A stretch of 31,100 nucleotides of DNA from Rhodococcus sp. IITR03 (GTDB lineage Bacteria; Actinomycetota; Actinomycetes; Mycobacteriales; Mycobacteriaceae). The translations under genes were made by a program, and so were the position numbers. Each line of letters starts with the position of its first letter. Position 1 is the stretch's first letter. The stretch is from assembly GCA_001017865.1 (NCBI GenBank), contig LATQ01000001.1, forward strand, positions 1,391,013 through 1,422,112, written 5' to 3'. The notes beneath the pieces are model-generated. The model did no database searches, was not told the origin of the DNA, and was given only the letters and a program-made list of their open reading frames with translations. Positions 7,940 through 19,244 of this stretch are shown in pieces.

Positions 7940-9362
7940 CAGTGGAGTTCCAACCTTCTGGACATATCGGAGGCGAAGACGTTCGTGGGGTCGACGGAGC
8001 GGCGCACCTTCAGCCACTCGTCGATCCGCGGATACATGGCGTGGAAGGTCTCCGCGTCGGTCCGCGAATCCTTCGCGGTGTAGAGACGACCACCGAACTC
8101 GAGGACCCGCTTGTCGAGTTCGCGCACGAACTCGTTCAGACCCGCCTTGATCGGGAAGTCGACGCAGATGTTCCACCCCTTCATGGGGAAGCTCAGCGGC
8201 GCCTTGTTGCCCTCACCGAACAGCTTGAAGACGTTGAGGAACGAGTAGTGCCCCGACTTCTGGATGTCGACGATGATGCGCTTGAACTCGTCGACGGACT
8301 CCGGCGGCACCACGAACTGGTACTGCAGGAAACCCTTCGATCCGTAGGCGCGGTTCCACTCACCGAACATGTCGAGCGGGTGATAGAACTGCGTCAGGTT
8401 CTGGACCTTGCCGGTGTAGTTGCCCGACTTGCGGTACCAGACCTCACCCACCGCCGAGAAGGTGTACTTGTTCGCCAGACCGTTCGGGAAGACGTCCGGG
8501 AAGGTCAGCAGCGTCGGCGCGTCGAACTTCAGCGGGTCCTTCTGCAGCTTCTTCGGCAGCTGATCGAGCTTGGCGAGCGAACCGCGGGAGATCGCGGCGC
8601 GACCGAGCTTCGGCAGCGGAGCCACTGCGTCGAACCAGGCGCTCGAATAGTCGTAGTTCTCCTCCGAGCCGTCGCTGTGCACGGCGATCGTCTCGTCGAG
8701 CGTCGAGGTGACCACACCGTCGGCGATGAAGTACGCCGTCTCGGTCGGGGTCATCTCGATGGTCGCGCGGAGGATGATGCCCGTCAGACCCATGCCGCCG
8801 ACGGTCGCCAGAACAGCTTGGAATTGCGTCCGGTGGGCGTGCACGTGCGGACCTGGCCGTCGGCCGTGAGCAGGTCGATCGACTTCACGTGGTTGCCGAA
8901 GCTGCCCGCGCTGTGATGGTTCTTGCCGTGGATGTCGGAGCCGATCGCACCACCGATCGTCACCTGCCGGGTGCCCGGCAGAACCGGGACCCACAGGCCG
9001 AACGGCAGGGCGGCGCGCATGAGCTGGTCGAGGTCGACGCCGCCGTCCACCACCACACGCCGCGAGTCGCGGTCGATGCTGTGGATCTTGTTCAGCGCCG
9101 TCATGTCGACGACGAGCCCGCCGGCGTTCTGCGCCGGGTCGCCGTAGGAGCGCCCGAGCCCGCGTGCGATGACACCGCGACGCAGGTGCGACGGCTTCGA
9201 CTCGTTGTCTTCCGCGACCCGCGCGACCGCCTTGGCGATCACTTCGACGTCGGGAGTGGACAGCACCTCTGCGGTGGTCGGCGCGGTGCGCCCCCAGCCG
9301 GTCAGGGTGCGGGTCTGGGTGGGGAGCGGCTCGCTCGCCTGCTCCGTAGCTGTCGTGGACAT
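7939..9362 (-). CDS. dprE1: DprE1, decaprenylphosphoryl-ribose 2'-oxidase
   Basis: DprE1 is an FAD enzyme at the cell envelope that oxidises decaprenyl-phospho-ribose in the first step of its epimerisation to the arabinose donor. One missing base near 8808 (GGG read as GG; correction gives [14 protein letters not shown]) restores 474 residues. The FAD site includes [10 protein letters not shown] and [17 protein letters not shown]. Cys400 in [11 protein letters not shown] has 74 residues after it, the same spacing as Cys387 of the 461-residue M. tuberculosis enzyme, the residue modified by benzothiazinones. The Lys 31 residues further on (YTAKDSRT) matches catalytic Lys418. The ATG at 9362 has a TAGCCT -10 eight bases upstream, suggesting a leaderless message. 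It is divergent from gtrA. Confidence 0.95.
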
Positions 9363-9370
9363 CGGGGTAA

Positions 9371-9401
9371 AGGCTACCCGTGTGTCCTGGTCACCCGGCA
9401 A
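9371..9401 (-). promoter_or_regulatory. dprE1 promoter, leaderless
   Basis: On the minus strand, TTGCCG (9401-9396) and TAGCCT (9376-9371) are separated by 19 bases. TAGCCT lies eight bases before the dprE1 ATG, so transcription should start at or near the A of the start codon. The spacing is slightly long and the -35 is uncertain; the -10 is the stronger evidence. Confidence 0.5.
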
Positions 9402-9422
9402 GATGCTGTTCCTCACGGGCGT

Positions 9423-9428
9423 TACCCT
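9423..9428 (+). promoter_or_regulatory. -10 hexamer TACCCT of gtrA (leaderless)
   Basis: TACCCT is followed by seven bases and the GTG at 9436, placing the transcription start on the start codon. No convincing -35 is seen. It lies about 50 bases from the dprE1 -10, so the two divergent promoters share a compact region. Confidence 0.5.
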
Positions 9429-9435
9429 CGTCTGC

Positions 9436-9915
9436 GTGCCGGAATCCCACGACCATGTGCAGCCGCTGCCGGAGCACCACGCCCCACTGGCTCCCGAACT
9501 GCCGTTGACCGATTCGACGGCCGACGAGGCGCTGGACCTGAAGACGCAGCTCACGCGGTTCGTCCTGACCGGCGGTTTCTCGGCGATCGTCGACTACGGC
9601 CTGTACGTCCTGCTCATGGCACTGGGCGTCACCCGCGACGTCGCGAAGGCCCTGTCGTTCGTGGCCGGTACCACCACCGCCTACCTGATCAATCGCCGCT
9701 GGACCTTCAAGGCCCCGCCGAGCCGCGTCCGCTTCGCGGCAGTGGTGGTCCTCTACGCAGTGACGTTCGCCGCACAGGTCGGCATCAACCGCGTACTCAA
9801 CGAAGCCCTCGGCGACGAGTGGTGGGTCACGCCCTTCGCCTTCGTCGTCGCCCAGGGCACCGCGACGGTGATCAACTTCGTCGTCCAGCGGGTCGTGATC
9901 TTCCGCCTCCGCTGA
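9436..9915 (+). CDS. GtrA-family membrane protein (Rv3789-like)
   Basis: A 159-residue intact protein beginning at GTG 9436. A ~35-residue polar N-terminus is followed by four hydrophobic segments: [60 protein letters not shown] and [20 protein letters not shown]. The NRRWTF motif after the second helix is typical of GtrA proteins. In mycobacteria the homologue beside dprE1 (Rv3789) has been linked to decaprenyl-phospho-arabinose movement or to anchoring of AG enzymes; which applies here is not visible. It is divergent from dprE1 across 73 bases. A hairpin follows the stop. The GTG was chosen for its spacing to the -10 and because upstream codons run into the dprE1 promoter. Confidence 0.88.
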   Translation: MPESHDHVQPLPEHHAPLAPELPLTDSTADEALDLKTQLTRFVLTGGFSAIVDYGLYVLLMALGVTRDVAKALSFVAGTTTAYLINRRWTFKAPPSRVRFAAVVVLYAVTFAAQVGINRVLNEALGDEWWVTPFAFVVAQGTATVINFVVQRVVIFRLR

Positions 9916-9920
9916 TTCGG

Positions 9921-9955
9921 GTGGATCCGACCCCGCTCAGCGGGGTTCAACCCAC
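9921..9955. repeat. Imperfect palindrome, copy 1 of a GTGGATCC..CCCCG element; likely bidirectional terminator
   Basis: The core is ACCCCG, loop CTCAG, CGGGGT, with outer GTGG and CCAC arms. It lies between the convergent stops of gtrA (9915) and the AbiEi/DUF559 gene (9967). Its left arm shares GTGGATCC and CCCCG with the palindrome at 10870-10920 on the other side of that gene. Confidence 0.65.
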
Positions 9956-9966
9956 CGAAGTCCGAT

Positions 9967-10826
9967 TCAGGGCCTGACGAATCTGCCGCACCACCTCGTC
10001 GGTTCCTGGGTGATCGCGTGCCAGGTGAAGCGCAGCACGTGCCAGCCGGCGTTGATCAGGACGTTCTGCCTCTCGGCGTCGCGGCGGTGTCGCTCGGCGT
10101 CGCGGTGCCAGGCCCACCCGTCGATCTCGATCGCGACCCGCTCGGCGTCGAACACCACGTCGATCTCGAAGCCGCAGCTCATCGCATGTGCCCGCCAGCC
10201 GGTGAACCCCGCCCCACGGAGCAGTCGGTGAAGATGCGTTCGGCCTGGGAGTGGCCGCCTTCGCGAGCCGAACACAACAGATGAGCGGCGCGGGGTGCGC
10301 CGTGACGCCCGAGATTCCTTCGATGTGCCTGCTCGAGTGCGGGTAGCGAGGTGTGACGCTGCAGCGCGCGGTCCATGAGCACCGAACCCGTAGGCAGTTC
10401 GACGGCGGCTTCGAGCACCGTGAGTGGCAGCGCGGTGACGGGTAGACCGCGCACTACGACGACGTCGCGTCGCTGGAGGTCGCGTCGGCGTACCCGCACC
10501 CCGTGGCGTCGGGCGAGGGTGCGCTTCTGTGGCACGGTCACGTAGCGGAGAGAAGGAGCGCGGTCGAGCAGTCCGTACCACCATGCCGCGCTCGGTCCCC
10601 ACGCCGCCGCTTCCGGACCTGCCGCGTAGACGGCTGTCCGTAGCGCCACGGCCGGCGTGCGTTCCCGGTCGGCACGAAGGTAGACGCCGCGTGCGAGCGC
10701 GAGCCAGTCGCGGTTCTCGACCCGTCGGTCGACAGCGGAAGCGCTCATTCCGCAGTCCAGTGCTTGCGCTCGGGTGATGACGCCGTCCTGAGCGGCCATG
10801 ATGCGGTACGCGTTTCGCAGGTTCAT
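9967..10826 (-). CDS. AbiEi-like N-terminus fused to DUF559 (Vsr-like nuclease fold) protein
   Basis: With one missing base restored near 10232 the protein has 286 residues. The N-terminus (RIMAAQDGVITRAQALDCGM) is the winged-helix domain found in AbiEi-type antitoxin proteins. A middle region contains PVTALPLTVLEAAVELP. The C-terminal ~75 residues are a DUF559/Vsr-type nuclease fold with the core FEIDVVFDAERVAIEIDGWAWH, where Asp, Glu and Asp can bind metal, then NVLINAGWHVLRFTW. No AbiEii-like toxin gene adjoins it, so it is probably an orphan of this common actinobacterial family; target and role are unknown. The ATG at 10826 is chosen because translation from further upstream would include the palindrome. 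It lies between rmlC and gtrA, flanked by two related palindromes. Confidence 0.8.
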
Positions 10827-10869
10827 ATCCGGTTCGACGCAGTGATCGCCGTTCCGGTTCCGCACCGAT

Positions 10870-10920
10870 CGATTTGTGTGGATCCAGCCCCGGAAACCGG
10901 GGTCGAATCCACACAAATCG
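10870..10920. repeat. Long palindrome, copy 2 of the GTGGATCC..CCCCG element; rmlC terminator
   Basis: Fourteen-base perfect outer arms (10870-10883 and 10907-10920) and six-base inner arms (CCCCGG at 10888, CCGGGG at 10897) enclose an AAA loop, with a small internal bulge. On the minus strand it begins immediately after the rmlC stop (10921-10923), so it probably ends the rmlA-rmlC transcript. It resembles the palindrome at 9921-9955. Confidence 0.8.
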
Positions 10921-11501
10921 TCAGAAGTTCGGGAGATGGCCCGCTTCGTGGGCGTCGGCCAGGGTGGGTGCCGCCTGGTCCTTCGCCGACAGTTCGTAGG
11001 TCAGCGGGGTGCCGTCGGCACCCGTTGTGGGCCAGTCGATCCCGATCTCCGGATCGAGGGGGTGCACCTCGTGCTCCCGGTCGGGGTTGTAGCCCGTCGA
11101 GCACAGGTAGACGACGGTCGAGTTGTCCTCGAGTGCAAGGAAGCCGTGGCCGAGGCCCTCGGACAGGAAGATCGCGCGTCGGTCCTTCGTGTCGAGCAGC
11201 ACCGAATCCCACTGCCCGAAGGTCGGCGACCCCACCCGCAGATCGACGACGACGTCGAGCACCGACCCGACACGCACGTGACATACTTCGCCTGTCCGGG
11301 AGGGACATCCGCGTAGTGGATGCCGCGCAGCACCCCGGCGGCGGAGACCGAGCAGTTCGCCTGCGCCAACTCCAGGGGACGGCCGGCGGCGTCGGTGAAA
11401 CTCTCCTGCTTGAACCATTCGAGGAACACGCCCCGGTCGTCGCCGAACTGTTTCGGCGTGACCTCCCACGCCCCGGCGATCGTCAGTTCCCGGTACTGCA
11501 A
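10921..11501 (-). CDS. rmlC: RmlC, dTDP-4-dehydrorhamnose 3,5-epimerase
   Basis: RmlC epimerises dTDP-4-keto-6-deoxyglucose at C3 and C5 in the dTDP-L-rhamnose pathway, which supplies the rhamnose of the AG linker. It is a 193-residue cupin once a base is restored near 11266 (correction gives VTCVSGSVLDVVVDLRVG). Conserved features are RGVFLEWFK, NCSVSAAGVLRGIHY with the catalytic His, SEGLGHGFLAL and VVYLCSTGYNPDREH. The only start that keeps the N-terminus is TTG at 11501, two bases past the rmlA stop, with AGGAAAGG upstream inside the rmlA end. It is the second gene of an rmlA-rmlC operon and its stop abuts a long hairpin. Confidence 0.93.
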
Positions 11502-11502
11502 C

Positions 11503-13433
<1,931 letters not shown>

Positions 13434-13559
13434 TGATCCCGGCACAATTCGCGAATGGGTCGAAACACTGGTGCACGACGCACACAACCGTGGAGCTCCT
13501 GTTTCCGCTGCTACTGTCGCATCGAAAACAGCGGATCGACACGAGCGGGGAGTAGCCCG

Positions 13560-15462
13560 ATGGAGCAGGCAGCTGCCGGCGACACAAGCACGATCGGACA
13601 TGACGCGGACACGCTGGACGAGGTTCTCACCGAGCCGGTGCGTCGCGACCGGTTGATCGTCCAGCGCGGCGTCTTCGCATCCCTGTCGCCGCGCGTGCCG
13701 GAGAAGATGTACGTCCACACGAAGGGCGACGCGGCGTCCGATCGCTACGGGCTGCAGCTCGCCGACGGCGCGACCGCCCACACCAACACCTACTTCGGGC
13801 GTTTCCCCGCGACGTTCTGGCAGCGCTGGACCGACGTGAAGACCGTCAACCTGCAGCTCACCTACGGCTGCTCCGGTACCGCGAAGTTCACCGTGTGGGC
13901 GTCCGACGCCCGTGGACGCGAGCGGATCGTGACGGTCGAGACGGTGTCGGGTTCGGGCGAGCTCGACCTCGAGCTGCCGATCGAGCGGTTCGTCGACGGC
14001 GGTGCGATGTGGTTCGCCGTCGACGCCAGCAACGGATCGGTGCTCGTCTCCGACGCGCGCTGGACGGTCGCCGCACCCGAGCGCCTGCGACCCGCCGCCG
14101 TCGTCATCTGCACGTTCAACCGCGCCGACGACTGCACCGTCACCGTCGGCACCCTCGCCTCGGACGACGGGGCGATGGCCGACATCGAAGCGGTGTGCAT
14201 CGTCGACCAGGGCACCGACCAGGTGCGCTCGCGTTCGGCGTTCGCCGAGGTCGCCGACAAGCTCGGCGACAAGCTCATCTACCTGACCCAGCCGAATCTC
14301 GGTGGTGCGGGTGGTTTCTCGCGAGGCATGTACGAGATCACCGGCTCGGCCAAGGCCGAGCACGCCAACGTCATCGTCATGGACGACGACATCCTGTGCG
14401 AACCCGAATCGGTGTTGCGTCTCAACGCTTTCGCGAACATGACGGTGCAGCCGACGATCGTCGGTGCCCAGATGTTGTCGTTGAGCAACCCGCAGGTCCT
14501 GCACGTCTCGGCCGAGCGTGAGGTGCTCGACGAGATCACCGCCGGCGCACTGACTCCGGGCGCGCGCATGGGTATCGATCTCGTGAAGAAGAAGCAGGAC
14601 ATGCGTTTCGACGCCGGCTGGAACGGCTGGTGGACCTGCCTGCTGCCGGCCGAGATCATCGCCGACTGCGGCCTGCCCATCCCGTTGTTCTTCCAGTGGG
14701 ACGACATCGAATACGGCATCCGTGCCCGCTACGCGGGGCATCCGACGGTCACCCTGCCCAATGCGGGTGTGTGGCACGCCGATTTCTACCTCAAGGACTA
14801 CGACGACTGGGCGCGCTACTTCAGCATCCGCAACGGTCTGATCGTCTCGTCCATCTATGGGCGCTTCGACGGGAACGACATGTCGAAGTACCTGTTCCGC
14901 AAGATCAGTGAGCTCATCGTCTCGATGCAGTACGGTCTCGCCGCGACCTTCATCAAGGCGGCGGAGGACTTCCTCGCCGGACCGGACTTCCTCTACGACG
15001 GCGGCCAGTCGGTGCTGAAGGAACTGCGCGAACTGCGCGACCGCTATCCCGAGACGAAGCCGCTGCCGGCCGCGCAGGTGGGCAAGGAATCCGACCCGCA
15101 CACGCAGATGTCGGTGTGGCAGTTCGAGCCCGACAAGAAGCGCGAGGGCTGGTGCTGCTCAAGCGTGCCGTGCAGCAGTTCGCCGGTAAGGTCGACCGCC
15201 GGACGGTCACCGTGCCCGCGCACTTCGCCGCCTGGTGGCACGTGTCGCTGTTCGACAAGGCCGTCGTCACCGACGCCTCGCAGAACGCCGTGCGGGTGCG
15301 TCACCGCGACAAGGACACCGCTGTCGAACTCGCGAAGCAGACCGCGAAGGTGTGCTGGCAGCTCCGCAAGGAAGCGCCCGGATGAAGACGGTCTGGCAGG
15401 AAGCGCTGCCCAAGCTCACGAGCCGCGAGAACTGGGCGCGCCTGTACGGCATCGACGGGTAG
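13560..15462 (+). CDS. glfT2: GlfT2, galactofuranosyltransferase 2
   Basis: GlfT2 is the bifunctional, processive enzyme that alternates beta-(1,5) and beta-(1,6) galactofuranose links to build galactan from UDP-Galf at the inner membrane face. Two missing bases (near 15151 and 15380) restore 634 residues, against 637 in M. tuberculosis. An N-terminal beta-rich domain (about 1-150) precedes the GT-A domain: VVICTFNRADDC, NLGGAGGFSRGM, the metal-binding VMDDDILCEP, WNGWWTCLLP, the acidic FFQWDDIEYGIRAR and VWHADFYLKDYDDW with the catalytic-region His. The last ~200 residues are helical. The ATG at 13560 follows GGGGAG. The next gene begins three bases after the stop. Confidence 0.95.
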
Positions 15463-15465
15463 ACC

Positions 15466-16962
15466 GTGCGGGCATGGTCGTTTCCCGTGCTCATCGGGGT
15501 TGCGACCGTGCTCGTCGCAGGGGCGTTCTCGTGGGTGCCCTCGCTGTGGTGGGACGAGGCCGCGACCATCTCGAGCGCCGACCGGTCCGTCGAGGGGATG
15601 CTCCGCGTCCACACCCGGATCGACGCCGTCCACGGCCTGCACAATCTCCTGCTGCACTACTGGTTCTCGCTGGTGGCGTCGACGAGTTCACCGCCCGTCT
15701 GCCCGGTGTGCTCGCGCTCGGGGCGGGTGCCGCAGCCGTCACCGCGACCGGCAGTGCTGGCGGGTCGTCGCGTGGGGATCGCCGCCGGGGTGCTGTTCGC
15801 ACTGTGCGCGGGTGACCTGGGCGGCCACCGAAGCGGCGTCCTATGCCTTTGCTGCGGCGCTGGTCGCGGGTGTTGTCGCTGCTGGTCGCGCTCGGCTGCG
15901 CGACGGCCGTCGACGCTGGTGGGCCCTGTACGCCGTCGTCCTGCCGGTCGCGACGGTGATGTTCGTGTACTCCGCGACGGTCGTCGTCGCGCATGCCGTC
16001 ACCGTGCTGGTCCGGGGTCGTGGGCGCGGTGCGTTCCTGTTGTCCGCAGGGGTTGGCGCGGCCTTGTCGACGCCGTTCGTCCTGCTCGCCTACTCGCAGG
16101 CCGAGCAGGTCGCGTGGATTCCCCCGCTCGACTCGATGATCGTCCGCACGATCGCCCTCGACCAGTGGTTCCCGCAGGCCCCGTGGACGGCTGCGTTGTT
16201 CGCCGCGATCACCGTCGCGGGGTGATCGTCGCGGTCCGTCGTGGTGTGGAGCCGGGGGAGCGCACCCTGCTCTGGCTCGCGGTACCGGCTTCGCCGTGCC
16301 GATGGTGCTGCTGCTCGGCTACTCGCTGCTCGAGGACAACGTGTACCTCGAGCGCTATCTGTCGTTCACGGTTCCCGCGATGGTGCTCTCGGTGGGCTGG
16401 GCCGCCGCCCGTGTCGCGACCCGCTGGTGGTCGATGCTGATCGTCCTGACCGCGGTCGCCGTCAGTGTCGCGCCGGCCTACGTGCAGCAGCGACAGCCGT
16501 TCGGCAAGCCCGGTGGGATGGACTACAGCGTGATCGCCGACCGGCTCGTCGAACGCTCCGAACCCGGCGACTGTGTGGCCTTCGACCGCGCGTCTCGTGG
16601 CACCGACGTCACTGCGCGCCGTCGTCGACGCCCGGCCCGACGCGGTGGAAGGGCTCGACGACGTGGGGCTCGGGTACGACGCCGTCGACCGCGTGAACCT
16701 GTGGTCGACCGACGCCCCGCCACCGGAACTCGCCCGACGCGCGGCGACCCGGTGCGAGGTGCTGTGGGTGATTGCCGACGGCGAGCGCGAGACCGGCTTC
16801 CGGGTGTGGCACCCGAACAACGTGTGGTGGCGGTTCGAACCCCACCGGTTCACCGAGACGGACACCTACCGGGAGCTCGAGGCCGTCGGTTTCCGGATCA
16901 CCGACAGGGAACAGATCCACCGTTCACAGCTCGTCCGGCTCGAACCGACTCAGACCCAGTAG
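15466..16962 (+). CDS. GT-C type membrane glycosyltransferase (GT39-like), multiply frame-slipped
   Basis: A polytopic protein of about 500 residues beginning with GTG at 15466, three bases after glfT2. The first loop after helix one carries VPSLWWDEAATISSADRSV, the acidic motif at the catalytic position of GT-C enzymes that use polyprenyl-phosphate sugars. DAVHGLHNLLLHYWFSL follows, then many hydrophobic helices and a soluble C-terminal tail (VWHPNNVWWRFEPHRFTETD). Reading it requires at least six slips (near 15672, 15760, 15815, 16222, 16290 and 16595), more than any other gene here. Some involve two bases, possibly in GC repeats, so the exact protein is uncertain and real decay is not fully excluded. 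Placement suggests cell-wall polysaccharide work; the sugar is unknown. Its end overlaps wzm by 13 bases. Confidence 0.75.
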
Positions 16963-17798
16963 GCGACGCGCGAGCGGTAGTTGCGCAGCGCGAGCAGGGC
17001 GATACCCCAGCCGACGACGGTGATGATCAGGACGATGACCCAGTGGTAGAGCTGCTGGTCGCCGCCGAGCAGCGGGGTCCGCACGATGTCGAGGAAGTGG
17101 TAGAGCGGGTTGATCTCCGCGATCCGCGCCCGACCCTCGTTGCCGGTGCCCTCGAGCGTCTTCTCCGTCCAGATGATCGGCGTCATGAAGAACAGCAGCT
17201 GGACGATGCTGCCGAGCAGCGGCGCGATGTCGCGGTAGCGCGTGGCGAGGATGCCGAACACCAGCGACACCCACACCGCGTTGATCGCGATCAACGCCAG
17301 CGCCGGGATGGCGAGGAAGGCCGTCCAGTACAGCTGACGTGGGAAGAAGATGAAGATACCGATGTAGATGACGATGTTGTGCGCGAACAGGATCATCTGC
17401 CGCCACACCAGCCGGTAGACGTGCACACTGAGCGGCGTCGGCAACTGCTTGATCAGGCCCTCGTTGGACATGAACACGTCCGCGCCCTCGAGGATCGACC
17501 CCTGGATCAGGTTCCAGATGATGAAGCCGAGCGCGACGTACGGCAGGAACTCCGGGACGTCGAGGTTGAACAGCGTGCCGTAGAGCACACCCATCGCGAT
17601 CGCCGACACACCCGTGGCGATCGTGATCCAGAACGGACCGAGCACCGACCGGCGGTAGCGCTGCTTGATGTCCTGCCAGCCGAGCAGCAACCACAGTTCG
17701 CGGTGGTTGAAGCCTTCGCGCAGATCCTGGAACGCGCGCCGGAACGAGCGTGAGGACGACTCGATGGGTTCGTCGTCGACGGTGAGGGCATCAGACAC
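16950..17798 (-). CDS. wzm: Wzm, galactan ABC exporter permease (RfbD-like)
   Basis: An intact 282-residue ABC-2 type permease from GTG 17798. A cytoplasmic N-terminus (SSSRSFRRAFQDLREGFNHR, then ELWLLLGWQDIKQRYRRS) precedes six membrane segments, including FWITIATGVSAIAMGVLYGT, ALGFIIWNLIQGSILEGADV, IVIYIGIFIFFP, LLGSIVQLLFFMTPIIW and a final helix before the end. These match the Rv3783/RfbD family that moves lipid-linked galactan across the membrane with the ATPase Wzt. The wzt gene lies 11 kb away at 28769-29617 rather than adjacent. TAGGCT lies eight bases before the GTG, so wzm seems to have its own leaderless promoter. The frame has no slips. Confidence 0.93.
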   Translation of the reverse strand: MSDALTVDDEPIESSSRSFRRAFQDLREGFNHRELWLLLGWQDIKQRYRRSVLGPFWITIATGVSAIAMGVLYGTLFNLDVPEFLPYVALGFIIWNLIQGSILEGADVFMSNEGLIKQLPTPLSVHVYRLVWRQMILFAHNIVIYIGIFIFFPRQLYWTAFLAIPALALIAINAVWVSLVFGILATRYRDIAPLLGSIVQLLFFMTPIIWTEKTLEGTGNEGRARIAEINPLYHFLDIVRTPLLGGDQQLYHWVIVLIITVVGWGIALLALRNYRSRVAYWV

Positions 17799-17806
17799 GG
17801 GTCCCG

Positions 17807-17812
17807 AGCCTA
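17807..17812 (-). promoter_or_regulatory. -10 hexamer TAGGCT of wzm (leaderless)
   Basis: On the minus strand TAGGCT is followed by eight bases and the GTG of wzm. This would give wzm independent transcription although wzt and glfT1 lie far upstream. A -35 was not recognised. Confidence 0.45.
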
Positions 17813-17986
17813 CCCGCGGCGCAAATGCGGCCTGCCGGGGCGCGGGGTGATCGGGACTCCCGACGGATGCGCAGGTCCTGTCGATCTTGCACGATTTTCT
17901 CGACGAGAACCGCACGCCCGTGTCGATTGCGGTCCGGTGCGGTATCCGGACCGTGGTACCACCGATCCGACCACCGAGGAGACGTC

Positions 17987-19231
17987 ATGACGCTTGCTCT
18001 GCAGGGCTTGGACGAGATCCGCGCGGACCAGGAGAACTTCTACCGCGACCTGCACGCCCACCCGGAGTTGTCGCACCAGGAGTCGCGCACTGCCGCCGAG
18101 GTCGCCGCGCGGTTACGGGCCGCCGGGTGCGAGGTGCACACCGGTGTGGGTGGCACGGGTGTCGTCGGGGTCCTACAGCGAGGTGACGGGCCCGGCGTGC
18201 TGCTGCGCGCCGACATGGATGCCCTGCCGGTTCGGGAGGAGACCGGTCTGGACTACGCCAGTTCCGTGACCGCGACCGGCGCGGACGGCAACGCGACGCC
18301 TGTCATGCACGCCTGCGGGCACGACATGCACGTCGTGTGCCTCGTCGGCGCGGTGGAACTGTTGTCCCGCGCCGGCGAGTGGTGTGGGCGGCTGGTCGCG
18401 GTGTTCCAACCGGGGGAGGAGGTCGCCGACGGCGCCGGCGCATGGTCGACGACGGGCTCGCCGGGATCGTCGGGAAGGTCGACGTGGCATTGTGCCAGCA
18501 CGTCCTGGCCTTCCCGGCCGGGCTCGTGGGCACGCGCAGCGGGCCGACCCTCTCGGCCGCCGAGTGCATGCCGCATCACCGTACACGGCCGGGGCGCGCA
18601 CGGGTCGATGCCGCAGGCCTCCGTCGACCCGGTGGTACTCGCCGCGATGATCGTCGTCCGGTTGCAGACGATCATCGCGCGGGAGACCCGGCCCGGTGAG
18701 CCTGCGGTACTGACCGTCGGCAGTATTCAGGCCGGGACGAAGAGCAACGTCATTCCGGACAAGGCGACGATCCTGCTCAACCTCCGCACCTACGACGAGG
18801 ACACCCGCCATGCGATCCTCACCGCTGTGAAGCGGATCGTCGTCGCCGAGTGCGACGCCTCCCGTTCGCCGCGACCACCCGAGTTCGAACTGTTCGACCA
18901 GTACCCCATGACGGACAACGGCCCCGTGGTCACCGAGCGGGTCGCGGCGGCGTTCGCCGAACACTTCGGGGACGACGCGGGTGAACTTCCGTTGCAGACG
19001 GCCAGTGAGGACTTCAGCGTCATTCCCCGCGCGCTCGGCATTCCGTACACGTACTGGGGGATAGGTGGCACCGATCCCGAGCTCTACCGTCAGGCCGAAG
19101 TCGAGGGGCGCATCGCCGACGACGTGCCGGTCAACCACTCGTCGAAGTTCGCTCCGCTGCTGCAGCCCACCCTCGACGCCGGGACGGCTGCTCTGACCGT
19201 CGCTGCGCGGGCGTTCCTGGGGACTGCATGA
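17987..19231 (+). CDS. M20D-family amidohydrolase (peptidase M20)
   Basis: A metal-dependent amidase of about 415 residues that removes acyl groups from amino acids or related amides; the exact substrate is unknown. The motifs are in order: HAHPELSHQES near residue 22, the metal ligands in LLRADMDALPV and MHACGHDMH, the catalytic acid in VFQPGEE, a dimerisation domain (ITVHGRGAHGSMPQ, IPDKATILLNLRTY), and the C-terminal metal His in VNHSSKFAP. The frame slips by one missing base near 18432 and returns near 18573, through either an extra base or two missing ones. The ATG at 17987 follows GAGGAG. It is divergent from wzm and leads a short plus-strand group with the TRIC-like gene. Confidence 0.88.
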   Translation: MTLALQGLDEIRADQENFYRDLHAHPELSHQESRTAAEVAARLRAAGCEVHTGVGGTGVVGVLQRGDGPGVLLRADMDALPVREETGLDYASSVTATGADGNATPVMHACGHDMHVVCLVGAVELLSRAGEWCGRLVAVFQPGEEVADGAGAWSTTGSPGSSGRSTWHCASTSWPSRPGSWARAAGRPSRPPSACRITVHGRGAHGSMPQASVDPVVLAAMIVVRLQTIIARETRPGEPAVLTVGSIQAGTKSNVIPDKATILLNLRTYDEDTRHAILTAVKRIVVAECDASRSPRPPEFELFDQYPMTDNGPVVTERVAAAFAEHFGDDAGELPLQTASEDFSVIPRALGIPYTYWGIGGTDPELYRQAEVEGRIADDVPVNHSSKFAPLLQPTLDAGTAALTVAARAFLGTA

Positions 19232-19244
19232 CGGACGGAGACGC

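Noticed and set aside
9967..10826. A complete AbiE toxin-antitoxin pair
   Set aside because: Only the AbiEi-like domain is present, fused to a DUF559 domain. The neighbours are gtrA and rmlC, with no AbiEii nucleotidyltransferase.
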